From: Lycorma delicatula
Taxonomy: Eukaryota; Arthropoda; Insecta; Hemiptera; Fulgoridae
Direction: 5' to 3'
DNA: 64,000 nucleotides
NCBI RefSeq assembly: GCF_047948215.1
Contig: NC_134465.1
Location: forward strand, 53,195,341-53,259,340
Below the pieces are notes generated by a model. That model did no database searches and was not told the DNA's origin. It worked only from the letters and a program-made list of their open reading frames with translations. This document shows, piece by piece, positions 10,030 to 21,490 of the stretch. Position 1 is the stretch's first letter; the number at the start of each line of letters is the position of its first letter. A program made the translations under genes and the position numbers.

Positions 10030-11363
10030 CGAGGCTTATTTTTTTTTTCAAGGTCCGATCGGTCACGAAATTATATATATAAAACCACAGTGAAAATAAA
10101 AATATTTTTATTTATAACAAGTACTTACATAGTTCTGTTATTTCTCTACATAGTCGCCACTCCGATTTAGACATTTGTCGTAGCGTGGTACCAACTTTCC
10201 AATATCCTCGTTATAGAACGTAGCCGACCGTGTTTTCAGCCATGTTTCTACGCTGGTCTGCATCTCGATGTCTGTGCCAAAATGTTGTCCTCTTAGCCAC
10301 CGTTTCATGTGAGCGAAGAGGTGAAAATCGGATGGAGCCAAGTCCGGGCTGTATGGTGGGTGATCAAACATTTCCCAACGAAAACGCTGCAGGAGCTTCT
10401 TTGTTACAGCTGCAGTGTGCAGCCGAGCATTGTCATGGAGAAAGACAGTGCCTGATGACAACATTCCTCTCCGCTTATTCTGAATTGCCCTTCGTAGACG
10501 TTGAAGAGTCACGCAGTATGAGGCTGCAGTGATGATCGTGCCACGTTCCATGAATTCCACCAAGAGAACTTCATTCCGGTCCCAGAACACAGTAGCCATA
10601 CACTTTCTGTTGGAGAAGGTTCGCTTTAACTTCTTTGGTTTACTGGGAGAATGAGAATGCATCCACTGTTTGGATTATTTCTTCAGTTTCGAAATGGACC
10701 CGTGTCTTGTCCCCTGTGACAATTTTGTTCAAAAAATCTTCTCCTTCATTGTGGTAGCGCTGGAGAAACGTTAGGGATGCGTCCATTCTCATTGTTTTGT
10801 GATGGTCGAACAGCATCTTGGGAACACATCTCTCACACAGTTTGCGGTACTGAAGTCTCTCACTCGCAATGGTGTAGAGAGCTGACCTTGAAATTTCAGG
10901 AAACGAATCGCTCAATACAGAAATTGTGAACCGACGATTTTCTCGAATTGCCTCATCCACTCGCTCAACGAGATCATCGGTTGACACTCGCTTCCTTCCC
11001 TGACCGTCTGCATCATGAACATCTGTACGTCCTGCTTTAAAGTTCCTGCACCATTGTCGCACTTTGCTGTCACTCATTGAAGTTTCACCGTACACATTAC
11101 TTATTCGTCGATGAAATTCCGCCGTATTACACCCCTCAGCCTGAAGAAATCGAATTACCGCACGCACTTCACACTTGGCGGGAGATGCTATTGTTGTAAA
11201 CATGTTTACGTGCTGGTTGCGTGTTCAGAACTAAACGAAGTGACGCGGCGTGATTGAAGGCCATACTACAGATGTTGTGCAACACATATGTGCAAAGGTT
11301 TATCCGATTTTTTCGCAGCTTTTTATTTTGCGACTTATCGGACCTTGAAAAATATAACCCTCG
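10030..11363 (-). mobile_element. Full-length mariner transposon
   Basis: 1334 bp between TA dinucleotides (10028-10029 and 11364-11365). The inverted repeats begin cgaggcttatt at the left and, read inward from the right, cgagggttatatttttcaag, then share aaggtccgat. It encodes a mariner transposase on the minus strand, interrupted near 10640-10665. Size and TA target are standard for mariner. The right flank is the right half of repeat A, while the left flank is not repeat A. Confidence 0.95.
10138..11203 (-). pseudogene. Mariner transposase, frameshifted
   Basis: Mariner (SETMAR-like) DD34D transposase. From the ATG at 11203 (MFTTIASPAKCEVRAVIRFL) the first frame gives the N-terminal HTH pair: FLQAEGCNTAEFHRRISNVY and later FPEISRSALYTI. 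It then gives the first catalytic Asp in VTGDKTRVHFETEE. This frame ends at 10640. The second frame (10138-10662) carries RKCMATVFWDRNEVLLVEFM, the second Asp in VFLHDNARLHTA and the third in YSPDLAPSDFHLF, ending GDYVEK. A single shift near 10650 separates the two; otherwise the protein is nearly complete (about 345 codons, the usual mariner length). No other stops seen, so this is a recently inactivated copy. Confidence 0.93.
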
Positions 11364-11700
11364 TAGAATAAGTTTCTACTCTAATTTTTGGAACCTAAAT
11401 TAAGGAGTAAACTTGGTGGTTTTTTATCAAGTTGAGCTGGGAAATAGGATAAAATAGGTCCCGGAACTGTAACTCCAGTAGTTTTTATGATATCCGAAAA
11501 CAGAAAATTTCGGTGACGAAAAACGAGTTTTTTTTTAGGTTTGTAGCACAGTAGCTTTGTTAAATGATTAATAAATGTGAAATAATTAGTAATAAAACTT
11601 GTAGAGAATTTAATTCTGAGAAAATTAATGTAAATACAGCCAATAAAAAGTAAATAAAAAACTTTTAAAAATCGATTTTTTATTGAAGCTGAAAGAAACT
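11364..11700 (+). repeat. Dispersed repeat A, right half
   Basis: Begins at the TA next to the mariner right end and matches 2134-2410: first a ctctaatttttgg segment, then gagctgggaaataggataaa, and later aatttaattctgagaaaatt. Confidence 0.8.
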
Positions 11701-11789
11701 TTTGTCATTGGTTAAAACTAAATTAAATTAGATTAAATTAAATTAAATTAAATTAAATTATTTAATTTAATTAAGGTAAATTTAATTTT

Positions 11790-12490
11790 ATCTACTGATG
11801 AAACCACTTTTACGAGAAACGGAATTTTCAATTCTAAAAATAGCCATTTATGGAACGAAGACAATTCATATGGGTATTGTGAAAACTAATTTCCATCATA
11901 GATTTCACACTAATGTGAAATCTATCGCATTATTTACGACAAGATTCTGGGACCATTTGTTCTCAATGAAAACCTCACGGGTGATGCAAACGTTCGTTTC
12001 TTTAAAAATAATATGCCGGCTCTTTTGGATGATGTAATTTCACAAACTATTTTAACTAACTAACTACCGGGTTAGTCTAGTGGTGAACACGTCTTCTCAA
12101 ATCAGCTGATTTGGAAGTCGAAAGCGTTCTAGCGTTCAAGTCCTAATAAAGTCAGTTATTTTTATATGGATTTGAATAACTAGATCGTGGTGTTCTTTGG
12201 TGGTTGAGTTTCAATTAACCACACATCTCAGGAATGATCGAACAGAGACTGTACAAGACTACACTTCATTTACATTAATACATTTCATCCTCATTCATCC
12301 TCTGAAGTAATACCTTAACGGTAATTCTCGGAGGCTAAACAGGGAAAAAAATTTCACAAAATAGACTACAAATGATTTTGTAGCACGATGGTCCAACATT
12401 TTTTTTAATAGCTAGAAATCACTTGAATGCTAATCTTTTAAATTGGATTGGACGTGGTGGACTAATGGTGTTTAACATGTTGCACAGCCA
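11790..12490 (+). pseudogene. Tc1/mariner-like transposase remnant, SINE-split
   Basis: The frame opens with STDETTFTRNGIFNSKNSHL (first catalytic Asp in TDE), continues with frameshifts to ILGPFVLNENLTGDANVRFF and NNMPALLDDVISQ, and is then cut by a SINE (12047-12350). After the SINE it resumes as NRLQMIL, one stop, HDGPTFFLIARNHLNANLLN (second catalytic Asp in HDG) and WIGRGG. The third Asp region is absent. Same family as the remnant at 3200-4010, opposite strand. The element ends are not visible. Confidence 0.75.
12047..12350 (+). mobile_element. tRNA-derived SINE in transposase remnant
   Basis: Same family as 3638-3934, + strand. A 10-bp atttcacaaa repeat flanks it (12037-12046 and 12351-12360), with about 16 extra bases before the SINE head. 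The A-box-like, palindrome (one mismatch) and B-box-like parts are present, and the tail ends ggaggctaaacagggaaaaa. Confidence 0.85.
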
Positions 12491-13558
12491 TAAACAAAAA
12501 CTGGGAGTTGTAGGGTGAAGCAATAAATTAATATACCTATATTTCTTATGAAATAATGTTTTGTTTATATATATATATTTTTTTTTTCTTAATAAATCAC
12601 GGGACTTTAAAATAACTTTTAATCATTAAACCAGAAAAATTAAATTTAGCAAATAGATCGTTTATCTTGAAACGATCTTTTTTTTCAGTGTGAGGCTGTC
12701 ATACAATAATCTCCCCACGGCGGGGCTTTAAAGTCAACCCAGGGGGTTTTTAAATTCGAAAAAATTAAATATGATAGATCAATATTATGATAAATCATTT
12801 TAAAAAGCATTGAAAAAGAATAATTTTGAAGTAAAACAATGGATGACGATAATCTTACCCAAAATGGCAACCATTTAATATTTTTCATAGCTAATTTTCA
12901 ATACTCTTAAATAATTATTCGACAATGAAATACTAAAAAAATAAAATTTAGCACTCCTGCTTCTATCTCAAAACGATCGATTTTTGTTCAGTATAAAAAC
13001 AATGCTTGGGATAAAATTTAGGTAACTTTTAAAATTAGCAGTGAAAATGATTAAATGATCGCCTTTTTCCTACTCACAGCTTACATTTTCTTAGGTTAAA
13101 ATTTTTCTTTCTCAATGTCTTTTAAAATGATGTATTATAACTTAGCCTTTTTATTAAAAATCTTTGGGGGTTTGGTAATCTTGAAATGATTTCGACGTAG
13201 GAACATTCACTAAATTTACTAATTTTTTATATTTTTCGATTGAAAAGTTATTTTCTATACTTTACTAATACTCTACATTTTATTTGATATTTATTAATTG
13301 ATTTTTTTAAATAAAATTACATTTATTGGTTAAAATGGGAAAAACCGATATGGTACGGTCACCTGAGACATATGGTCGGGGGTAGGGTACATCAGAATAT
13401 TGGATCCTGCTAGAAAAAAGGGTCAGCGGTGGGGCTTTATGAGTGATGTTGTGACCGCTTTAATTCAGCGAGAATTTCGAGATGAAGATATTTACGTTAG
13501 AGATCGTTAGCGTTTTGGGTTACGGTAAATTGCCTTCAACTGTATTATTAAAGTGCTA
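12491..13558. other. No gene recognised
   Basis: AT-rich spacer. Positions 13330-13510 are more GC-rich and may be a piece of an unrecognised element, but all frames are interrupted. Confidence 0.4.
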
Positions 13559-13706
<148 letters not shown>

Positions 13707-14814
13707 ATTCTTATAAGTACCAGATAAAAATTTTCTAGAATTTTGTTTTAATTTATTTTTGAATTTCTACATTGTCAATATTTACTTTTGTATTTATTGT
13801 TTTATATTAAGAAACTAAATCAACAGCGTATACATATTATCTATTGATTGGTGTAATTTGTTTTAAAATAAATATTATACGATCCAAAGATCATAAAGAG
13901 AACAGTATTATTTTTTTTTCTCACTTAATTTGCTTTTACAATTCAATATAAAATAAATTAATTTTATCACGATGCGTATAATACCCTGGTAAAAATTCAT
14001 TGTTAATGAAAATCAATTATATTAAAAAAATATATATATCTATATATAGTGTTTCTACAAGAAAATGTTTGCAATATCTTTTTAATCTAAATATGTTAAT
14101 AAAAACATGCTCTGTTATATATATATTTTACAAAAAAAAGCTGAAAACACAGTTGTATGACTTTCCCGCCAGGCGGCTTTTTTCTGATGTACGGCTTACA
14201 CACACGGACATGCAAAACTTAATTTAAAATGTTTATAATTTCATTTAAATACAATATTTTTTGTTTATTTAATTCAATGATTCTAACTAAAGCGCGCGCA
14301 CGCATACCGTAATTCACTCGCGCGGGTATAGTGGTACTAGCAGTCAGTTTAAATATTATTCATTTATTTAATTCTACCGCTCACCTGTGACATCACAACA
14401 TATCAGACGACTACAGTAGCTGTAGGTCAGTGCTACACTAGCGCTCCTTGTGTTGAAAGAGGGTACTTTTGACGCAGTATACCCACTTAGCCACTTGTTT
14501 ATTTAGTGCATTTTTTGGGGTAGGGGTGCGATTTTGCAAAATTGTTTTTGGAAATATTTTTATTTTTTAATCGTTAACAAATATGCCTATGAAAAATTAG
14601 ACCTTAATTAGGGTACATCTTGAGATACTGAAGGTGACCTTGCTCTACAGCCTTGACCCTTGACCTTTTAAATTGAAAATTTATTGGCATCAATGCCAAT
14701 AAATTACCTGATCAAGTTTGGTAAAAATCGGTCCAGTAGTTCTGGAGATGTAAGAGCTAAACAAAAGAAGAGAGAGTGAAAAATAAGCAAACACCCCCGT
14801 CCCCACCACCGGCT
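13707..14814. other. No gene recognised
   Basis: AT-rich with a CG-alternating patch at 14291-14330. A perfect 11-bp palindrome pair (tttattggcat / atgccaataaa) with a 2-base loop lies at 14680-14703. No gene supported. Confidence 0.45.
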
Positions 14815-15053
14815 CAATGAAATGAGGATGATATGTAGATGAGGTCTTGTACAGACTCAGGCCGACCACTCCTGAGACGTGTGGTTAATTTAACCCCAAC
14901 CACAAAAGTACAACGTTATCCATTGTCTAGCATTCAAATCCATATAAAAGCAACTAACCTTTACTAGGATTTGAACCTCAGAATCTTCAACTTTGAAAAT
15001 CAGCTGTTAAACAATTAATTTGCGAAAAGTTAACCACTAGACTAGCCCTGTAG
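14815..15053 (-). mobile_element. tRNA-derived SINE, degenerate, tail missing
   Basis: Diverged minus-strand copy of the 3638 family: gatgatatgtagatgaggtc, then gagacgtgtggttaattt, then ttactaggatttgaacctc and aaccactagactagccctg. The 3' tail is lost and many positions have changed, so this is an old copy. Confidence 0.75.
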
Positions 15054-15699
15054 ACTACTGCATATTTTAAATTAAAAAAAAAAAACAAACTATTGTATAA
15101 CTTAACCGGTGAAATGCAGTATTTATTTTATTGATGTTCAACATTATTGGAATTATCTAAAAAAAAAGGAAAAATAAGGGATTTGAGATAATTAATTATA
15201 CCAAAATTAAATGAGATCAATAATCCATATTATTTTATAAAATTTTATTAATCCAGTCAGAAGATATCAGCCAAAACGATAACTGACAAAAACAGCAAAG
15301 AAATTTGCCACTCATATTAACCGCGAATTGGTTAATATGATAGTTGAGGGTTTTCAGATATAATATGTGATCGAGGTTGGAAAAAGTCATATGATAGCAA
15401 GGGGTACGGGTCAGGGTAAAAATGCTGCAATCACCTGCTTTCCGTTTTACTTTTATCCCTTTTTATCGTGTTGAAGTAAATCTTGATGCTAGAACTTGTA
15501 GACCCAGTCAACGCTTAGAGTGGTCTGCATGTAGACTGAAGTATGGACTCTTTATTTTTTATCTGTTATATGCATAATAATAAAAAAACCTGAAAGAAAA
15601 AAAATAAAGGATAAGAAAAAAACAGTCAAATAACCAACTGAAAATAAAAAAATCAATTATTAAAAGTCTTCTGTTGATTTCTTTTTACGTTAAGCTTTC

Positions 15700-16320
15700 T
15701 CTCATAGTCCCTTCTGAAATACAACTGTATTAATGCAATTATTTTTTGTTTTGAAATATATGATCAGGATGTATCATGCATCCTTTTTTTTATTTTGTGA
15801 AGAAGGACTAAACAAATTCATCATTTTGAAAAATAAAATAAAAAAATCTGATGTAGACACTACATGATTTCCTTGTTACAATCAGAGGTTAATAATTATT
15901 AAAAAATCAATTATTTAAATAAAAAAAAAGAAGAAAATGAAGCCGAATTTGTACCGATGTATCTTTCCCTTGTAAGATCCACTTATTTCATTAACTAAAC
16001 TTTTATTTGACTGTAACTCTGGAACCGATGAAAATAAGTACCACTTATGATATATCGTTGAAAAGCTGTCAATGAGGGCTTATTACTGTAATTAAGAAAA
16101 AGTCCAAAATCTAAATTTGTTTGGATTTTGTGATTTTTGGACACTTTTGGTTCAGTCAATTGCAATCTAAAGGGGAGGTGCACTACTAGATGTTACAACA
16201 GTCCTATTGAAATTCAAAATTTCAACATGCTATGACTAATCATCGTTTTTGAGTTATACGTACGTATAGACGTCACGCCGAAACTAGTCAAAATGGATTC
16301 AGGGATGGTTAAAATGGATG
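15700..16320 (-). repeat. Dispersed repeat D (inverted copy)
   Basis: Shares long blocks with 28155-28830 and 37745-38230 in the opposite orientation: agtaccacttatgatatatc, gggcttattactg, ttacgtacgtat and gacgtcacgccgaaactagt. The end near 15845-15880 carries the aaaatctgatgtagacact block also found at 40200 and 40580. Non-coding; possibly a MITE or non-autonomous element. Confidence 0.65.
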
Positions 16321-16559
16321 GCTCTTGGAATTCCGAATTTAATGAGTGGTTTCAGAAAAAAATTGGTTATTCGTTGCTGAGATATTGTAATTTGTTTATA
16401 AAAAGACTTCAAGCAATTGTAATTATTTTGGCTTATAAGAACGTTTTTGTCTCCATTTCAAGTGCAATCTATTCTTCATGACTTGTATTTTAAATTGTGA
16501 AAAGCTTTAGACCAAAAATTAATGTAAAACTTGTTTATTAAACTTCTTCGAAAAAATTT

Positions 16560-16735
16560 TTGCGAAAATTGGTGGTAGTTGCAGAGGGGGAAGCGGTTTG
16601 TGGCAGTCGCACACGAATAAACCTGAATTTGTAACTTCAAATTGGCGGAGTGCGAAAAAATCGCTCTATCTTCGCGAATTTTGGACGGATGGAAACCAGT
16701 TTTTTTTAAGTGGGGTAGCTCAAAAAAAAAAAAAA
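16560..16735 (+). repeat. Inverted flank, left copy
   Basis: Contains cgcgaattttggacggatgg (16673-16692) and a T run, repeated in inverse orientation at 19140-19180. The two copies bracket the coding remnant at 17131-18564. Confidence 0.5.
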
Positions 16736-17130
16736 ATTATCGTGCTGCCCTTTTTTACATATTATTTCAGATGTAGTTCCATGCTGTTCGTTTTATAAGA
16801 TGAAAAGACTGATAAAATTAAATAATAACACTGATAAACATAAGTTTTGTTTCCTAACATGCTATACGTGATTTTAATCTGTTTTTCAAGCTAAAAACGA
16901 ATATGAACTCAGAATCTTTCTATCAACCACAATTTTTGAAAAAAAATGTAAATTTTAATAAAAGGAGTTTTTCATTTTTCAACGTATAGTTAGCACTTTA
17001 AGCTCCTATAATGTATTTTGTTAGCTCATTTTTTATTGTTTAACTTAGATAACATAATTTTTAAGCTATAAATAAATAATACCAGACAAATAATCAAATC
17101 ATATCATAGTCACATATTATACCATATGTA

Positions 17131-18564
17131 CCTATGGTTTGGCGTGAACCAAAGGATCATGTAACCGATTGTTACTTTTGTTTAACAAGTGTATCTGGAA
17201 TTTCTAAAAAATCTAAACATACTGTAAAATATCCTTCATTGCAATCTGCAATCAGGCCTGTATCTCACAGTGAAATTATTCTAGTTGTTGAGCCACCTGT
17301 GAATGTATGTTTCGAAAGCAGCGTTGAATAATCGAGCAGTACTGATGAAGACAACAATGATTTTGATTTTGAATTATCTCTCAATAAGCCACATCTTATA
17401 TCACAAGGTGAATTAAATGACTTGGTTAGGGATTTAAATTTATCAAAAAATCAAGCTGAACTGTTCGGATCAAGACTGGAAGGTTGGAATTTACTTTAAA
17501 AAATACAAAAATTTTGTGCTTTCGAAGCCGAAAAAAAGAACTTTCTCAGTACTTTATTGATGAAAATAATTTGGTTTATTACACAAATATTGATGAGCTT
17601 ATGTTGCACTTAGAATAAGTTTATAAACCTGAGAACTGGCGCCTTTTCATTGATTCATCCAAGGGTAATTTAACAGTGGTTCTACTACACAACGGTAACA
17701 AATATCCTTCGATACCAATTGCTTATGGTATTAATTTGAAAGAGACCTATGATGTGATAAAAGACGTTCTTGAAAAAATAAATTATAAAAAACAACTGAA
17801 ACATATGTGGTGATTTGGAAGTTATAGCTGTTTTGTTAGGCATGCAGTTAGGCTTTACTAAGTACATGTGTTTTCTTTGCGAATGGAACAGTCGAGCTAG
17901 GAATAAACATTATGTTACCAAAGAGTGGAAGAAACGAGACAACTTAACTCCAAATGGGAAAATTATTATTTATGAGCCCTTAACTTACCCAAAAAAAAAT
18001 ATTTTCACCCCCTCTCCATATCAAGTTATGACTAATGAAAAATTTATAAAAGCAATGAAGAAAGACAGTCCTGGATTTTTGTACATCAGGCAGAAATTTC
18101 TGAATGTAAGTGAAGAAAAAATTAAAGAAGGAATATTTGTTGATCCTCAAAAAGAGAGTTGGTCAAAGATGATGTATTTAACTCGATGTTAAATAATGTA
18201 GAAAGTGCAGCTTGGGCTTCATTTAAAGACAGTGAAAAATTTCTTGGCAAAAATTTTCAAAAATTTTCTTGGCAAACAAAAATCCGAAAATTACCACGAT
18301 ATTGTTAATCAACTTCTTACTTCATACAGAGCTACGGGATATAATACGTCTTTGAAAATATATTTCCTCCACTCACATCTGGATTTTTTCCCGGTCAACC
18401 TCAAAGATGAACACGGTGAACGTTTCCACCAAGACATTTCGGTGATGGAAAGCCGCTATAAAAGGAAATGGAATACTAACTTGCTAGCCGATTACTTTTG
18501 GACATTAATTCGGGATGTGCCTCAGGCTATTTATAAAAGAAAAGCATCAGCGAAAACATTCTAA
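17131..18564 (+). pseudogene. Repeat-associated [15 protein letters not shown] protein remnant
   Basis: Begins with [20 protein letters not shown] (17134), continues through frameshifts and stops as LISQGELNDLVRDLNLSKNQ (17400) and FIDSSKGN...VLLHNGNKYPS-like parts (17640-17720). It then gives CGDLEVIAVLLGMQLGFTKY and CFLCEWNSRARNKHYV (17815-17910), SPGFLYIRQKF and EGIFVDPQKE (18070-18150). The last part is FLHSHLDFFP, DEHGERFHQDISVMESRYKR and LLADYFWTLIRDVP (18360-18530). From memory this matches a multicopy family of uncharacterised proteins abundant in Hemiptera and Hydra. Its biochemical role is unknown to me; conserved Cys pairs and the GERFHQD motif suggest metal binding, which is inference. 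At least four breaks make this copy dead. Confidence 0.75.
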
Positions 18565-19135
18565 CACAGGTATGGCCATGCAAAATTATAAATTTTACAA
18601 ATTTTAACTATATTTTTCCTTAATTTTTTTTGAAGCGTAATTTATTTAAAACTAAGAGTGATAGAAAAATTGTATTTACAGATTTGTAATGTACGCAAAA
18701 AAGCAATTCAAGAAATGGTATCACACTTTGAGAAACATGAAAAACTTTTTTTTGTCTAACGGTGTAATCATTGTGTCATTATGACTCATGAATATAACTC
18801 ATGACTCTATATACTCTATACTATATATGAATCATGACTCATATAAATGACTCATGAATATGAGGGTACTCTATAATTATATTTCTGTCTGTATAAAATC
18901 CGTCTGTTTAAACACAGACAGAATATTACTTTTAAAAACTGTTATGTTTATGTAATATCTGGTTCAATTATTATACGTTGACTGATTTCAATTAATATTA
19001 CTTTTATGTACGTTCATAAATTTATATACATAAATAAACTATTATATACGTTCATAAATTCTGCTTCAAAAAAGTACATTAATTTTAAGGTAATTTAAAA
19101 AGAAAGTTTTTGCTAATTTTTTAAATTTAAAAAAT
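18565..19135. other. No gene recognised
   Basis: AT-rich. A cluster of tgactcat/atgactcatgaatat direct and inverted repeats lies at 18780-18870, a local tandem expansion. Confidence 0.5.
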
Positions 19136-19285
19136 AAAAAAACCGTCTCGATCCGTCCAAAATTCGCGGAGAAGAAATTTTTCGCCTAGGAAGTTTACTT
19201 TGTTCTACAAGATTGAAAACCCGATTTTCACCACCTTTGAAGGGCCGCCATTTTGTCCAGTTACATATAAAAAAGTTATACTTAC
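19136..19285 (-). repeat. Inverted flank, right copy
   Basis: atccgtccaaaattcgcgga (19151-19170) is the inverse of the motif at 16673-16692. It continues with gccgccattttgtccagtta-type sequence. Possible partner end of a transposable unit spanning 16.56-19.29 kb. Confidence 0.5.
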
Positions 19286-20689
19286 TCTTATCTTCAACCC
19301 CATGTACTTCCCTAAACTCTACTAATTTTCTTCAAAAATTTATCTTTCCCTCCATTGACTGGATTATAGTGGAAAAATAATGATATATGAAAAAATGTAA
19401 AAAAAAAAAAATTTTACATTTTCTACTCATCCAAGCCTAAAATCACCTTCCAAGAAAGTATTTTGATTTGTCTATTTTTACGTTAAATGGAAGAAATTAA
19501 AAAAAAAAAAAATCCATTGAAAACGTAAAACCAATAAAAAGTTATCTAAATTTTATTTTTTAGAAGTGATGGGTGAATTATGATGAAATTTTACCGTAAG
19601 AATATTATTAAAATTTGAAATAACTGAAAATAAAATTTTTCCAAATGTAAAAAAATCAATGTTTTAAAACTCTGATGGGCTTCCCCGAAGTATTTCTTTT
19701 AGGTCGTTGGTTGTACTGCAACTATCCTTAAGAAGACATAAAAAAAAGTTCGGTTAAAAAATATCTAATAAATAAAAATATAGCTTGTTTAAATTTTTTG
19801 GAAAAGGGGAGAATTTGAAAGCAATTTTTTTTTTAAATGATAAGATGTACGCATGTCTGAGATTAATATAAAATGGTATTATGTTTGGAAAAGTTTGAGA
19901 AAATGGATCCCGAAGAAACTGTCTATCCCATCGAATGGAAATATTGATCTAAAAATTTTACCAACAAATTACCCCATATACATGAGTCTTTGTACAAAAT
20001 TTCATCAAAATCGGTTTATCCAGTCAAACGTTATTAAGCTTCAAAGGCAACACAAGTACATAAACTTTCTTACGTAAATTATGCCCATTTTTTTTGTTTT
20101 TTTTTGGGTCCCTGGGTCAATTTTTTGACTGATTATCATACTCCCCTTGTTGCAGCATAGCTCTAGAGCTGTGAGAGACCGTTATAATAATAATGTGAAG
20201 AAATACATTTGGCAACACTGTGCTTGTATCTGATTGGTTTATTTGTAAAAAACATTTCTACCGCATTGTTTTTTTTATTTTGAAAGTTATAATGTGACAC
20301 GGTAATTGTTTCTCATCTCTTTTTCTCTATAGCTGTGCGCATGCGCATGCGCGCGTTCTACAGCACGGATAATATAACAGGTTAAAATTTTCTTACTGAT
20401 TGTTATTACTACAAGCTAATATTATATTGTAACAGGATGTTGTAACGTAGACAACGTAATGCCACAAGCATTCTATCACCTCAGGCATTGTGATTCTACT
20501 CACCAGTGTTGTTTTCTTTTTCCTTGTCAAATTATAGGACTACTAGTTTTTTAATCTAAAAAGAAAAAAAGTGCAAAATATAAGAAACATCTGGTGTGAC
20601 CAGAGGCAAATAACTTTCTCCGCTATTTAGTTCCTTCTGATACAATGTATTTTAAAATACTGGTTTTAATATTTGTCTTAAAAAATATA
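19286..20689. other. No gene recognised
   Basis: AT-rich with A runs at 19399, 19500 and 19760. A short alternating purine-pyrimidine patch (gcgcatgcgcatgcgcgcg) sits at 20337-20355. Possibly old dispersed repeats; nothing assignable. Confidence 0.4.
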
Positions 20690-21490
20690 ATACTTTTTTC
20701 CATCGTTTGTTTATAATCGAATCAACGAAAATAGTCATTAGTCACTTAAATTAAACTATATGATCATGAATAATAAATCAATAAACACCAAACGTCTATT
20801 ATCAATAACAACGTAAAGGTCTGTTACCGTCTAACAACACTAGTCTATTTTCACTGTCCACACAGTAATCCGTAAGAGATCTCAATCTTCCCTAAGAAAA
20901 ACCGCTACTTAAGTTTTTCATCCCACTGTCACATAGAAACCACAACAGTTTTGCTGATGTATTTCTTCCGGTTGAAAAATATCAAACCTGGGTCCATTGA
21001 ACCCAGGTTTAATTATTGTCGAATAGACTCGAACAATCTATGATTAAGTGGTTTACGAACCGTTTTACATTGCACATCTCACAGTTCTGTCGAGGAGAGC
21101 CAAATAGACGGGCTTGGGTTAGCTTTGTGTGTCAACCCTCAGCTGAGTTAGGATGACTTTGTCTCTTACGTTGTTTGGGATAAACGGTTTCTCGAAGAAA
21201 TTCTCCCATGTAAGGCCATGGGAAGACTCAGCCGCCAGAACTTATACCACTGAGTACGTAGTTTAACACGGACTGTCTTCATGAATTCGCTCTCACATGT
21301 TAATTCTAATCGGAGGCCATTTATTGACGCTTTCTTGGCAGCCTAATCTGCCCGTTCGTTCCCGAGGATGTCGCAACGGCTCGGGACTTACACAAATGCC
21401 ACTGTCTTGTTTAATCTTGAGAGGGTGTTATAGATTATGTGGACGATGGGTTCAGATCGTCTGCAGCTCAAGTTCTTAAGTACACTCATA
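20690..21490 (-). pseudogene. LINE C-terminal RNase H remnant
   Basis: Minus-strand frames give TVAFV then VPSRCDILGNERAD (about 21345-21410), the hallmark end of the RNase H domain of I/jockey-like LINEs. Further along is the terminal Cys/His cluster CEMCNVKRFVNHLIIDC (about 21030-21085). Stops and shifts interrupt both. The stretch 20690-20900 resembles positions 1-180 and is probably the LINE 3' untranslated region. The RT is absent. Confidence 0.75.

Noticed and set aside
13330..13510. GC-richer patch that might be a gene fragment.
   Set aside because: All frames carry stops and no motif is recognisable.
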